From the NCBI GenBank assembly GCA_016711225.1, contig JADJTK010000051.1:160181-224180 (forward strand): DNA of 64,000 nucleotides, in the 5' to 3' direction. Both the position numbers and the translations under genes were made by a program. Shown piece after piece: positions 34,479 to 42,861 of the stretch. The notes below the pieces were generated by a model. It was not told the DNA's origin, ran no database searches, and saw only the letters and a list, made by a program, of their open reading frames with translations. Origin of the DNA: Opitutaceae bacterium (GTDB taxonomy: Bacteria > Verrucomicrobiota > Verrucomicrobiia > Opitutales > Opitutaceae). The first letter of the stretch is position 1; every line of letters begins with the position of its first letter.

Positions 34479-35064
34479 GGTGATTCGGGGTGTGCACCTG
34501 ACTCATCGTGTCGGCGCGGCGGAAGTTTAGGGGAAAGCCTGCTTGCGAAACCGGGAGCGTGAAATGGGCGGGCGCACGCCCGGGAGCCTTTGAGTGAGCC
34601 GATGAATCGATGAATACGACTGGTGGCGGCGGGGTCGATCCCTGGTCCCCGCGAGGGAGGAGCCTTGGCCAGATAGAGGAGCCGCGCTGGGTGGGGCTAG
34701 GTCGCGCAACCTGACGAGTCTCCCGGTGAGCCGTGCAGCTGTGCGGTCGACTACCGACCGGCGGTTTCACGAAGATTTGCATCGTGAGCAGCACCCCTGT
34801 GTCGGCCTGGGAGGTGGCGCAGGAAGAGCCGGCGGCGCGCCCGCGCCCACGCCGAGGGTGGGCCCCGTAGAACTCACCGCGCTTCCAGCGGGTGCTGGCC
34901 GGGTAGGAACTCCACCTCGATGCGAGGAAGGTTGGCGTCACCGAGTCCCGACTTGCGGGGGGCGTCGTGTCGGCCCGGTTCGGGGATCCGTGGCGCCGTG
35001 ACGAAGTTTGCCCTCGCTCCTCGTTGTGGGAGACGTGCTACTGTAGTCGAAGTTTTCTTTCATC
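34479..35064. other. Non-coding gap between divergent flbT and the FGE-like gene
   Basis: 586 bases without a supportable gene. At 34770-34811 the sequence resembles the 3' end of the RND gene at 42931-42972 (a block GTGAGCAGCAC-CC--TGTCGGCCTGG shared apart from three or so bases), coding ADTGVLLTM on the minus strand. It may be a relic. A minus-strand reading around 34880-34995 gives GLGDANLPRIEVEFLPGQHP and then a stop, which looks like the end of a protein but matches nothing I know. Confidence 0.35.
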
Positions 35065-37614
35065 ATGCTCCTTTCCCGCGCACTCCGGCTCTTTCGGTCG
35101 TTCAATCCGCATCGGCCCGCTGCGGCTGTCGGGGCCCTTCTTGTGGCCGGGGTGGTACCCGGATTCTTCTTCAGCTCGCTTCGCGCGCAGCCGGCGGTGT
35201 CAAACGTGCAGGCCGTGCAGCTGCCGGACACCATGCAGGTGGTGATCACCTACGATCTGGCCGTTGCCACCGGGCGGAACAATCTGGTGAGTGTTGCGGT
35301 GTCGTCGGATGGCGGGGTGACCTATGCGCCCGCGGTTGGGTCTGCCGGCGCGGTGGGCTGGCAGACCGCGTCGGGTACCGGGCAGACCGTGAAATGGGAC
35401 GTCGGCGCCCAGTGGCCGGGGCAGTTGTTGCCCACGGTGAAGGCCCGCGTGATCGTCGCGGACAGCCTGGCGCTGATCCCGGCCGGAACGTTCACGATGG
35501 GCAATAGCCTGAGCGGAGGAGGCGAAGGGGAGAGCGACGAGCTGCCGCTGCACAGCGTGACCCTGCCCGCCTTCTCGCTGGCGAAGACGCTGACGACCTG
35601 GGCGGAGTGGCAGGCGGTACGCACTTGGGCGGTGGCTCACGGCTACCCGGATCTGACCGAAGCCGGCGCGGGCATGGCGCCCGGTCACCCGGTGCATTCA
35701 GTTTCGTGGTATGACATCGTGAAATGGAGCAACGCGAAGAGCGAAATGGAAGGCCTCACGCCCTGCTATTATACCAACGACGCGCAGACGGCCGTCTATC
35801 GCACCGGTTTGGTGGAGGTGTCCAATTCCCAGGTGAAATGGGAGGCCAACGGCTACCGTCTGCCGACCGAGGCGGAGTGGGAATACGCCGCCCGAGGCGG
35901 TTTGAGTGGAAAGCGTTTCCCCTGGGGCGACACCATCAGGCACACACTGGCGAACTATTCCAGCTCCGCCGCTGAGGCCTACGATGGGAGTGCGACGCGC
36001 GACTATCATCCGGCCTACCAAGGCGGCTGCACGCCCTATACCAATCCGGTGATCGCTTTCGCGCCGAACGGCTATGGCCTCTATGACATGGCGGGCAACC
36101 TCCTGCAGTGGTGTTGGGATCGAAACGGAAGCTATGGCAGCACGGCGCAGTCGTCGCCGCGCGGATCCGTTTCAGGAACGAGCCGGGTTTTTCGGGGCGG
36201 CTGTTGGACCTACTCAGCCGCTCTCGCCCGCTCGGCCTACCGTGGCGATTGGGGCCCTGACAACCACGACTTCCTTTTCGGCTTTCGCTACGCCCGTAGC
36301 GTAGTCCCACTCAATACTGCCACAGTGGTGACGGAATCGCCGGACTTTTCGGTGTGTACCCTTCCGCCGGTGTCGCTGGCGGTGTGGCTCGCGCGGCCCG
36401 AGGTGCCAGTCGGGCAGCGCACGCCGTTGGCCGCACCCGCGGGCGATGGGGTGACCAACCTGATGAAGTTCGCCTTGGGCGTGCCCCCCTTGGAGAGCGC
36501 CGCCGCCCACCTGCCCCAGCCGGTGATGGTTCCGCTGGCCGCTTCCACCCGGGCGCTCGCGCTGGACTTCACCGTCAACCCCCAAGCGCAAGACCTGCGC
36601 TACGCGTTCGAAGTGTCCGACAATCTGGTGGCCTGGACGGAGCCTCTCGCCTTCGTGGAGCCGCTGGGCGCCAATCCCGATGGCACGGTGTCGGTGCGCT
36701 TGCGCGAGCTCACCCCGCCGGTGGCGGCACGTCGCTTCGCCCGACTCAGGGTGTCGATAAGCGAGAGCAGCGTGCTGATCCCGGCCGGTACGTTCACGAT
36801 GGGCGATAATCTGGGCGAGGGAAACGACAACGAACGGCCGCTGCACAGCGTGACGCTGCCCGCCTTCTCGATGGCGAAGACCCTGACGACGTGGGCGCAG
36901 TGGCAGACCGTACGCACTTGGGCGGTGGCGCACGGCTACACGGACTTGGCCGGCGCAGGTGTAGGCAAGGCGGCGATGCATCCGGTGGTCTCGGTCTCGT
37001 GGGCTGATGCCGTGAAGTGGTGCAACGCGAAGAGCGAAATGGAAGGCCTCACCCCCTGCTACTATACCAATAATGCGCAGACGACCGTCTATCGTACCGG
37101 CTTGGTGGACGTGACCAGCGCCCAGGTAAAATGGACGGCCGGCGGCTACCGGCTGCCGACCGAGGCGGAGTGGGAGTATGCCGGCCGTGGTGGCCTCAGT
37201 GGCAAGCGCTTCCCCTGGGGCAACTCGATCGACCATAGCCAGGCGAACTACAACGGGTCGACCGCGTATGCTTACGATGGGAGCGCGAAGCTCGGGTATC
37301 ATCCGGACTACGCCGGAGGGGCGACGCCCCATACCAGCCCGGTGACCGCATTTGCCTCGAACGGTTACGGACTGTACGACATGGCGGGTAACGCCTTGGG
37401 GTGGTGCTGGGATTGGTCCGGGGACTACGGCAGCGCCGCGCAAACGTCGCCGCGAGGGCCGGCGGCGGGCGAGACGCAGGTGGCGCGGGGCGGCGTTTGG
37501 TACTTCGCAGCCTTCAGCTCCCGCGCGGCGGCTCGCTACTACTACTACGTTCCGGACTCCGGCTTCCGTGACCTCGGCATCGGTTTCCGCTGGGTCCGCG
37601 GTTCGGTACCGTAA
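35065..37614 (+). CDS. Secreted protein with two FGE-sulfatase-like (C-type lectin fold) domains
   Basis: 849 residues. A signal region (about 1-42) and a beta-rich segment (about 45-130) precede two SUMF1/FGE-like domains at about 135-415 and 570-849. Each has IPAGTFTMG, GYRLPTEAEWEYA, RFPWG and GYGLYDMAGN and ends in RGG-W...GFR. The domains are clearly duplicated: 35731-35777 and 37024-37070 are nearly identical DNA. The catalytic cysteines of true FGE are absent, so ligand binding or display is more likely than sulfatase activation. The C-terminal loops (YFAAFSSRAAARYYYY) look like retroelement-diversified regions. Confidence 0.85.
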   Translation: MLLSRALRLFRSFNPHRPAAAVGALLVAGVVPGFFFSSLRAQPAVSNVQAVQLPDTMQVVITYDLAVATGRNNLVSVAVSSDGGVTYAPAVGSAGAVGWQTASGTGQTVKWDVGAQWPGQLLPTVKARVIVADSLALIPAGTFTMGNSLSGGGEGESDELPLHSVTLPAFSLAKTLTTWAEWQAVRTWAVAHGYPDLTEAGAGMAPGHPVHSVSWYDIVKWSNAKSEMEGLTPCYYTNDAQTAVYRTGLVEVSNSQVKWEANGYRLPTEAEWEYAARGGLSGKRFPWGDTIRHTLANYSSSAAEAYDGSATRDYHPAYQGGCTPYTNPVIAFAPNGYGLYDMAGNLLQWCWDRNGSYGSTAQSSPRGSVSGTSRVFRGGCWTYSAALARSAYRGDWGPDNHDFLFGFRYARSVVPLNTATVVTESPDFSVCTLPPVSLAVWLARPEVPVGQRTPLAAPAGDGVTNLMKFALGVPPLESAAAHLPQPVMVPLAASTRALALDFTVNPQAQDLRYAFEVSDNLVAWTEPLAFVEPLGANPDGTVSVRLRELTPPVAARRFARLRVSISESSVLIPAGTFTMGDNLGEGNDNERPLHSVTLPAFSMAKTLTTWAQWQTVRTWAVAHGYTDLAGAGVGKAAMHPVVSVSWADAVKWCNAKSEMEGLTPCYYTNNAQTTVYRTGLVDVTSAQVKWTAGGYRLPTEAEWEYAGRGGLSGKRFPWGNSIDHSQANYNGSTAYAYDGSAKLGYHPDYAGGATPHTSPVTAFASNGYGLYDMAGNALGWCWDWSGDYGSAAQTSPRGPAAGETQVARGGVWYFAAFSSRAAARYYYYVPDSGFRDLGIGFRWVRGSVP

Positions 37615-37703
37615 TTGTGCTTCTATTCCGTGCCGCAAGATGCTTTTCTCGAACGCCGATCGGGCGACCGTGGCCCCGGCTGGTTCCTGTCGAGATCTTG
37701 GTT

Positions 37704-39897
37704 ATGACCACCTTTCTCCCCTCAATCGGTTGCGCCTTCTTCCTGCGGGCCGGTGCGATCGGTCTTTCGCGCCGTGGCCGGTCGATTGTCGCGGTCGTTC
37801 TCGGTCTTTTCCTCGGCCTTACGAGCTCCGCCAAGCTCGGCATCGAGTACCAGATGGTGCTCGGCAATCCGACCGGCGCCACCGCCGATGCGGGCAACCA
37901 TGACCACTACCTGATCCAGCGCAGCCAGTATTCGGTGGACTACAACGATGCTCGCCGCGCCCAATTGGGTGAGCTGGAGCCTCAGCGGTTCCGACTTCGG
38001 CAACGTTGCCCGGACTGACCTATGGGCGGCCGACCCGGGGCTTCCGTTGTCGTTCACCGCTGTCAGTACCCTGAGTTACGATGGGGGGGCGGTCTACGAC
38101 CGAGGGCACATGTGTCCCTCGGCCGACCGCACCGCGAGTCTGGTCGATAACTACGCGGTTTTCTACATGTCGAACATCCTGCCCCAAGCTACGCGCAACA
38201 ACCAGGGGCTTTGGAACGATTTCGAGATCTACTGTCGTACGCTTGCGCGAGCCGGCCACGAGGTGCTGATTCTCAGCGGCGGCCATGCCTATGCCGGTGG
38301 TACAGTCGGTGCGAGCAGTACCGCCGTTCCCGACCAGGTGTGGAAGATCGCCGTTGTCGTGCCGGAGGGACCTGGCAGCGCTCTCGACCGCATCGACGCC
38401 TCCACGCGCGTGATCGCGCTGAATACGCCGAACTCCAATGACGTCGCTGCGGCCTGGACCGACTACGTGACCTCGGTCTCCAGTCTTGAAGCCGCAACCG
38501 GCTACACCTTCTTTAGCGCTCTGCCGGGCGGACTTGCGGCAACCCTAAAGGCCAAGGTCGACGGGCAAGTCGTCGCCGGCGCGCCCACGATCACCACCCA
38601 GCCTGCCAACTGCTCCACCATGATCGGCGGCAGCGTCACCTTCACCGTCGTGGCGGTGGGCGCGTTGCCGTTGACCTACGAGTGGTTCCACGGCGCCGAT
38701 TCGCTCGGCTCGTCCACCTCGCCCCAGTTGCGCCTATCGGGTGTTCAGGCCGCGGATGCGGGCGATTACACCGTCCACGTCACCAATGCCCAGGGCCACG
38801 CCCTAAGCCTTACGGCCTCGCTGCATGTCGGTGCGCTGGTGGCTCCGACCATCACCGGGCAGACCTCCTCGGCGGGCCGCTTTGTTGGCCAGTCGGCCAG
38901 CCTGGCGGTGACGGCCCGCGATGCGACGGGCTACCAGTGGTACAAGGGTGGGGTGGAGGTGGCTGGTGCCACGGCTGCGACGCTCGAACTTGCCGAAATG
39001 ATGCCCGCCGTCGCCGGCCTCTACGATTGCGTGGTGATCGGCGTGGGTGGCGACACTCTCTCGGCCCCGGTGGTGGTCGGAATTGAGCCGGCGGCCGGGC
39101 AGCGCACGGCCGGCAGTGTGATCACTCGCGACCTCTGGCAGAATGTCCAGCACCCCAACGGTGCGACTTACGACCAGTTCCTTCTGTCCGGCACGGCCGG
39201 TACGTTTACGGCCGATCCGGGTCAGATTGCCCGCATGTCGTATCTCGATCCTCAGGGCAGCATCGTTCAGGTCGAAATGTCCGGCTCGGGGGCCATCACT
39301 GTCGTGCTCGATCCGGCCACGGCGAGCGGGCCAAAGGCTCCCTCGCTCTACAACCAGAACGGCATCGACTACATGCAGGGCAAGGCGACGATCATCCTGT
39401 CCGGTGCCGACGCGACGACGCACTTCACGATCTACTCAGTGGGCACGGCTACCAACCCCGGCGTGACCAAACCCGAGGCGAACTACACTGGTTGGGCCGA
39501 TGTGGCGGCGGCGGGCATTGTCAGCACCGACGGCAAGCTCGGAGGGATCCATCAGGGAAACGCCAACTACAATGCGAGCGTTGGCTATGCCGGCGTCTAT
39601 GCTCCCGGTGTCGGCACCGTGGGCAGCCTTGTAGTGATCCACGACATTGCCGCCAGCGGCACCGCGCAACCGGTTCTGGGTTTCATGCAAGGCGGGGCGG
39701 TCACCGTGAAGATCGCGGGCGGTTCGCTCGCTCAATCCGGCGGCGACGTGCTCACCGTCGAGGGCCTGGCCAAGGTCACGATGGGGGCGGGTCAGGATTC
39801 CTGCGGGCGGCCCGCGCCCGCGCATGCAGTCGGGACGCGTTTGGTCGATTCCGCTGGTAATGACGTGACGGCGGCGATTGTGGAGGTCGGGCCGTGA
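37704..39897 (+). pseudogene. Secreted DNA/RNA nonspecific endonuclease with Ig-like domains, one frame break
   Basis: The first frame (ATG 37704 to about 37955) gives a signal peptide and then LGIEYQMVLGNPTGATAD and YLIQRSQYSVDYNDARRA. The next frame continues PNWVSWSLSGSDFGNVAR, YDRGHMCPSADR (catalytic DRGH), FYMSNILPQATRNNQGLW and HAYAGG. Two Ig-like domains (about residues 280-460 overall) and a beta-rich C-terminal region follow. A frame change near 37950-37957 separates the parts; without it the catalytic domain would lack its signal peptide. The enzyme would degrade nucleic acid outside the cell. No PEP-CTERM signal is present. Confidence 0.72.
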
Positions 39898-39898
39898 A

Positions 39899-40013
39899 GG
39901 TGGCTACCGCGGGGAACGCGGCGGGCGAGGCGCGGGGCGGCGCTCGGTACTTTAGGGCCTTCCGCTCCCGACCGCTCGCTATTGATGCACCATTCTTGGA
40001 GCCCGGGTAGACG
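39899..40013 (+). pseudogene. Remnant of an FGE-like domain 3' end
   Basis: The stretch GGCGGGCGAGGCGCGGGGCG around 39919-39938 and the following bases encode AAGEARGGARYFRAFRSR. This mirrors AAGETQVARGGVWYFAAFSS near the end of the FGE-like gene at about 37459-37530. There is no upstream domain and the frame soon ends (TAG near 40008). It lies about 2.4 kb from its likely source, after the nuclease gene. Confidence 0.55.
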
Positions 40014-40163
40014 ACCGTGGGCCGCAGGGGAGACCGGCGCGCTTCTGGGGAAGGGGGCCCGATGTGAGCCGTCGGCGCAGCGGTACCGCGTGCGAGGGCG
40101 GCGCAGTCTTTGATGAACCGCCGCTCGTTTTTGCCGATCAGTAACGAGTTCTCCCCACAACTG

Positions 40164-42404
40164 ATGAAACTTCAGACCAGAGCCCGGTTGGGCGTGTTGA
40201 TCCTGTTTGCCGCCTTGATCCTGCTGATTGCAGGAGTGGCCGGGCACGCCTTGATGCGCGGGTTGGCGGCGGCGGAGCGGTGGCAGGCCGAGGAAGTGGC
40301 GCAGCGGGCGGTGCGCGTCGTCAAAGCCGAGTGCGAGGCCCTGCGGCGTACGGCCCACGATTATGCGGTATGGGATGATTCCGTGGCCTATATTCATGCG
40401 CCCAATGCTACCTACGAGGCCGGTAATTGGACCGCGGCATCGTTGAGCAATGTGGAGGTCGACCTGATGATGCTGTTTAGCCCCAACGGCGGCCTGGCCG
40501 GCGGGGCTTGTGTCCAGCCCGATGGGGAAAGCCTGAATCGGCCCACGGCCGGGCAGATCGCCGGATTTGCCGCCGAGGTGCGCCAGGTTATCGCCGATGA
40601 GAGCGCGGCTGAACTGGTGGCGGACCTGTGTTTGGTCGATGGGAAGCCGGCGTTCTTCTCGTGTCAGCCCGTATTGCCCACCAGTGGGAACGGGCCGCCG
40701 CAGGGGGCGCTGGTCGCCGTACGCTGGATCGATGACCAACTGCAGACGCGGTTGGAGCAGCTGATGGGATTTCCGGTTGTGCTGCTCCCCCTGTCCGAAG
40801 CCGCGGCGGTGGCGGCGGGCAAAGCCCGGCGTGATGCGGACGTGGAGGTGATTCTGTTGTCCGACGCGCGCATGGCGGTGGAGGCACCGTTGCGGACGAG
40901 GGACGGGCGGGCGTTGCTGCGGCTGCGGATCGAATTGGATCGCGTCGTGTATCAAGAGGGACTGCGCGCGCGGCGGTTGATGTTTTGGCAGTTGCTCGCG
41001 GCGGCGGTGGTGATGGCGCTGCTCACGGCGTGGTTCCTGCGCGCGCAGGTTGTCCGGAGGCTGGAGAACCTTAGCGGCGAGTTGCGCGCGATCGGCACGG
41101 ATGCACGGGCGCGTGGCCGGGTACGGGAGGAGGGGAGCGACGAGATCACCGATCTGGCGCGCGGCTTCAATGAGATGATTGCGGGGCTGGAGCGTGGGGA
41201 GCGCGAGCGCGATCACGCCCGCCAAGAACGCGAGCATTTGCAGGAGCAGTTGCTCCAAGCCCAGAAAATGGAGGCGGTGGGCGAGTTTGCCGGCGGCATT
41301 GCGCACGACTTCAACAATTGCCTCACCTCCATCGTCGGCTGGATGCAGCTCACCAAGGAGGAATTGCCCGCCGATCATCCCGCGCAGGAGAACGTTCACT
41401 TCGCGCTCAATTCGGTTGAACACGCCGCCTCTGTTGTGCGGCAGCTGCTCACCTACAGTCGTCACGGTGCGGTGCAGTTCGCCGAGCTGCGCCTGGGCGA
41501 GCTGCTCAGCGAGTCGATGGCGTTGCTGCGTTCGGGGCTGCCCCGGCCGGTCGAGTTGCGGATCCATGCCGAGGGAATCGACGATCGTGTGCTGGCCGAT
41601 AGGACGCAGCTGCTGCAGGTGCTGATGAACCTGATCAACAACGCGCGCGATGCGATGAGCGGCATGGGCACCCTCACGATCACGCTGGACGCGGTGTCGA
41701 GTCCCTCCGCTGTCGTGCCGCAGTCGCTGCACCTGCCGACCGGTGCCTATGTGCGGCTCTCCGTGCAGGACACCGGCCCCGGCATTGCCCCCGAACACCT
41801 CGCGCGCCTCTTCACACCCTTCTTTACCACCAAGCCCGCCGGCAAGGGCACCGGACTGGGCTTGGCGGTTGTGCAAAGCGTCGTGGCGCGGCACCAGGGC
41901 GTTGTGTGGGTCGAGAGCCGGTTGGGTGCCGGCGCGACCTTTCATGTCCTGTTGCCCCAGCATGCCGCCGCCGCCGATTCGGCCCCCGTCGCGCCAGCGG
42001 TGGAGGTGGACGTCCGCGGACTGCGTATCCTGATGGCGGAGGACGATCCCAATGTATCTCACTTGCTGGCGACGGCCTTCCGGAGGCGTGGCTGCGAACT
42101 GGTGGTGGCCGGCGACGGCGCGGAGGCGTGGGAGCTGCTGACGCGCCCCGAGGCGTTGTTCGATGTGGTGTTGACCGATCTCACCATGCCGCGGTTGGAC
42201 GGTCTCCAACTGGGGGCGAAGATATTCGATTCTGGCTGCAAGATTCCGGTGGTGCTGATGACTGCGTATGGAGCGACTTTGGATGCGGAGCAGGTGCGGC
42301 AGGCCGGGTTCGACGCCGTGTTGAGCAAACCGCTGATCCATGACCAGGTGCTGGTCGCGTTGGCCCAGGCGGTCGGCCGCCGCCGTGGCCCCAAGGGCGG
42401 GTAA
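40164..42404 (+). CDS. Hybrid sensor histidine kinase with CHASE4 domain
   Basis: 746 residues from ATG 40164 (MKLQTRARLGVLI); an ATG at 40110 adds 18 residues. There is a membrane helix at about 9-31, a periplasmic CHASE4-like sensor (about 40-275, TAHDYAVWDDSVAYIHAPN), a second helix, HAMP (about 310-360) and a coiled coil. The kinase core has GGIAHDFNNCLTSIVG (phospho-His), NNARDAM, DTGPGIAPEHL and GKGTGLGLAVV. A C-terminal receiver has MAEDDPN and LTDLTMPRLDG. The output may pass to an Hpt protein such as the one at 1832, but nothing shows this. It is not in an operon. Confidence 0.92.
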   Translation: MKLQTRARLGVLILFAALILLIAGVAGHALMRGLAAAERWQAEEVAQRAVRVVKAECEALRRTAHDYAVWDDSVAYIHAPNATYEAGNWTAASLSNVEVDLMMLFSPNGGLAGGACVQPDGESLNRPTAGQIAGFAAEVRQVIADESAAELVADLCLVDGKPAFFSCQPVLPTSGNGPPQGALVAVRWIDDQLQTRLEQLMGFPVVLLPLSEAAAVAAGKARRDADVEVILLSDARMAVEAPLRTRDGRALLRLRIELDRVVYQEGLRARRLMFWQLLAAAVVMALLTAWFLRAQVVRRLENLSGELRAIGTDARARGRVREEGSDEITDLARGFNEMIAGLERGERERDHARQEREHLQEQLLQAQKMEAVGEFAGGIAHDFNNCLTSIVGWMQLTKEELPADHPAQENVHFALNSVEHAASVVRQLLTYSRHGAVQFAELRLGELLSESMALLRSGLPRPVELRIHAEGIDDRVLADRTQLLQVLMNLINNARDAMSGMGTLTITLDAVSSPSAVVPQSLHLPTGAYVRLSVQDTGPGIAPEHLARLFTPFFTTKPAGKGTGLGLAVVQSVVARHQGVVWVESRLGAGATFHVLLPQHAAAADSAPVAPAVEVDVRGLRILMAEDDPNVSHLLATAFRRRGCELVVAGDGAEAWELLTRPEALFDVVLTDLTMPRLDGLQLGAKIFDSGCKIPVVLMTAYGATLDAEQVRQAGFDAVLSKPLIHDQVLVALAQAVGRRRGPKGG

Positions 42405-42861
42405 ACCGCCTGTGCGTGCCGCTGGGGACATGCGGTTCGGATGACGGAAGGCTGTGAGCCGCAGAGGACCGAGCGAGCACCGCGCTCTGGCAGCGGTCGG
42501 CGCCCGGTGCCCAGAGTGCTCGGTGGCGCCCCCTCTCACCGGGGTTTCCGGCGCGGGAGGGGCGGGCAATGCCGGCGAGAACGGCCCGTTTTCGGCCGTA
42601 ACCTCGTTCATACGCCGTTCGCCGACACGGCGGGCCACGTTCTGGCGAACGCCACCACGGGCGGACGATCCCCGGAGACCCATCCTGAAGAAGCGGGCCA
42701 CGAGGGACGCGGGCCTAAGGCAGAACGCAGAATGAAGAAGGCAGGCAGGGACGCCTGCGCCACCCCATGTGCGCCGCTCATGGAAAGCCAATCACCAACG
42801 CGGCTCGCAGGCTCGCCTCTCCACGCCGCGCCATGGACGGCGCAGGCATTGCCGAGCCGTT
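42405..42861. other. Non-coding gap with repeat modules
   Basis: 457 bases between convergent genes. At 42471-42525 an inverted arrangement (CCGAGCGAGCACC and CCAGAGTGCTCGG) could form a loose hairpin. At 42713-42740 lies the low-complexity string CTAAGGCAGAACGCAGAATG, a module also seen near 49975 and 60706. At 42741-42763 the GACGCCTGCGCCAC block matches the reverse complement of the palindrome at 6914. No gene was seen. Confidence 0.6.

Noticed and set aside
34505..34530. Sigma-28-like TAAAC...GCCGACAC upstream of flbT
   Set aside because: The spacer is only about 6 bases instead of about 11, so it does not fit a flagellar promoter.
34938..35063. 41-codon minus-strand frame starting MKENFDYSS opposite the FGE gene start
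   Set aside because: The composition turns Arg/Pro/Thr-rich and no homology was recognised; it is probably chance.
39899..40013. FGE relic as the template repeat of a diversity-generating retroelement
   Set aside because: A template should be rich in adenines (AAC codons) at variable positions; this piece is not, and no reverse transcriptase is near.
39792..42791. 999-codon open frame opposite the hybrid kinase
   Set aside because: No family motifs, and the kinase domains on the + strand are complete.
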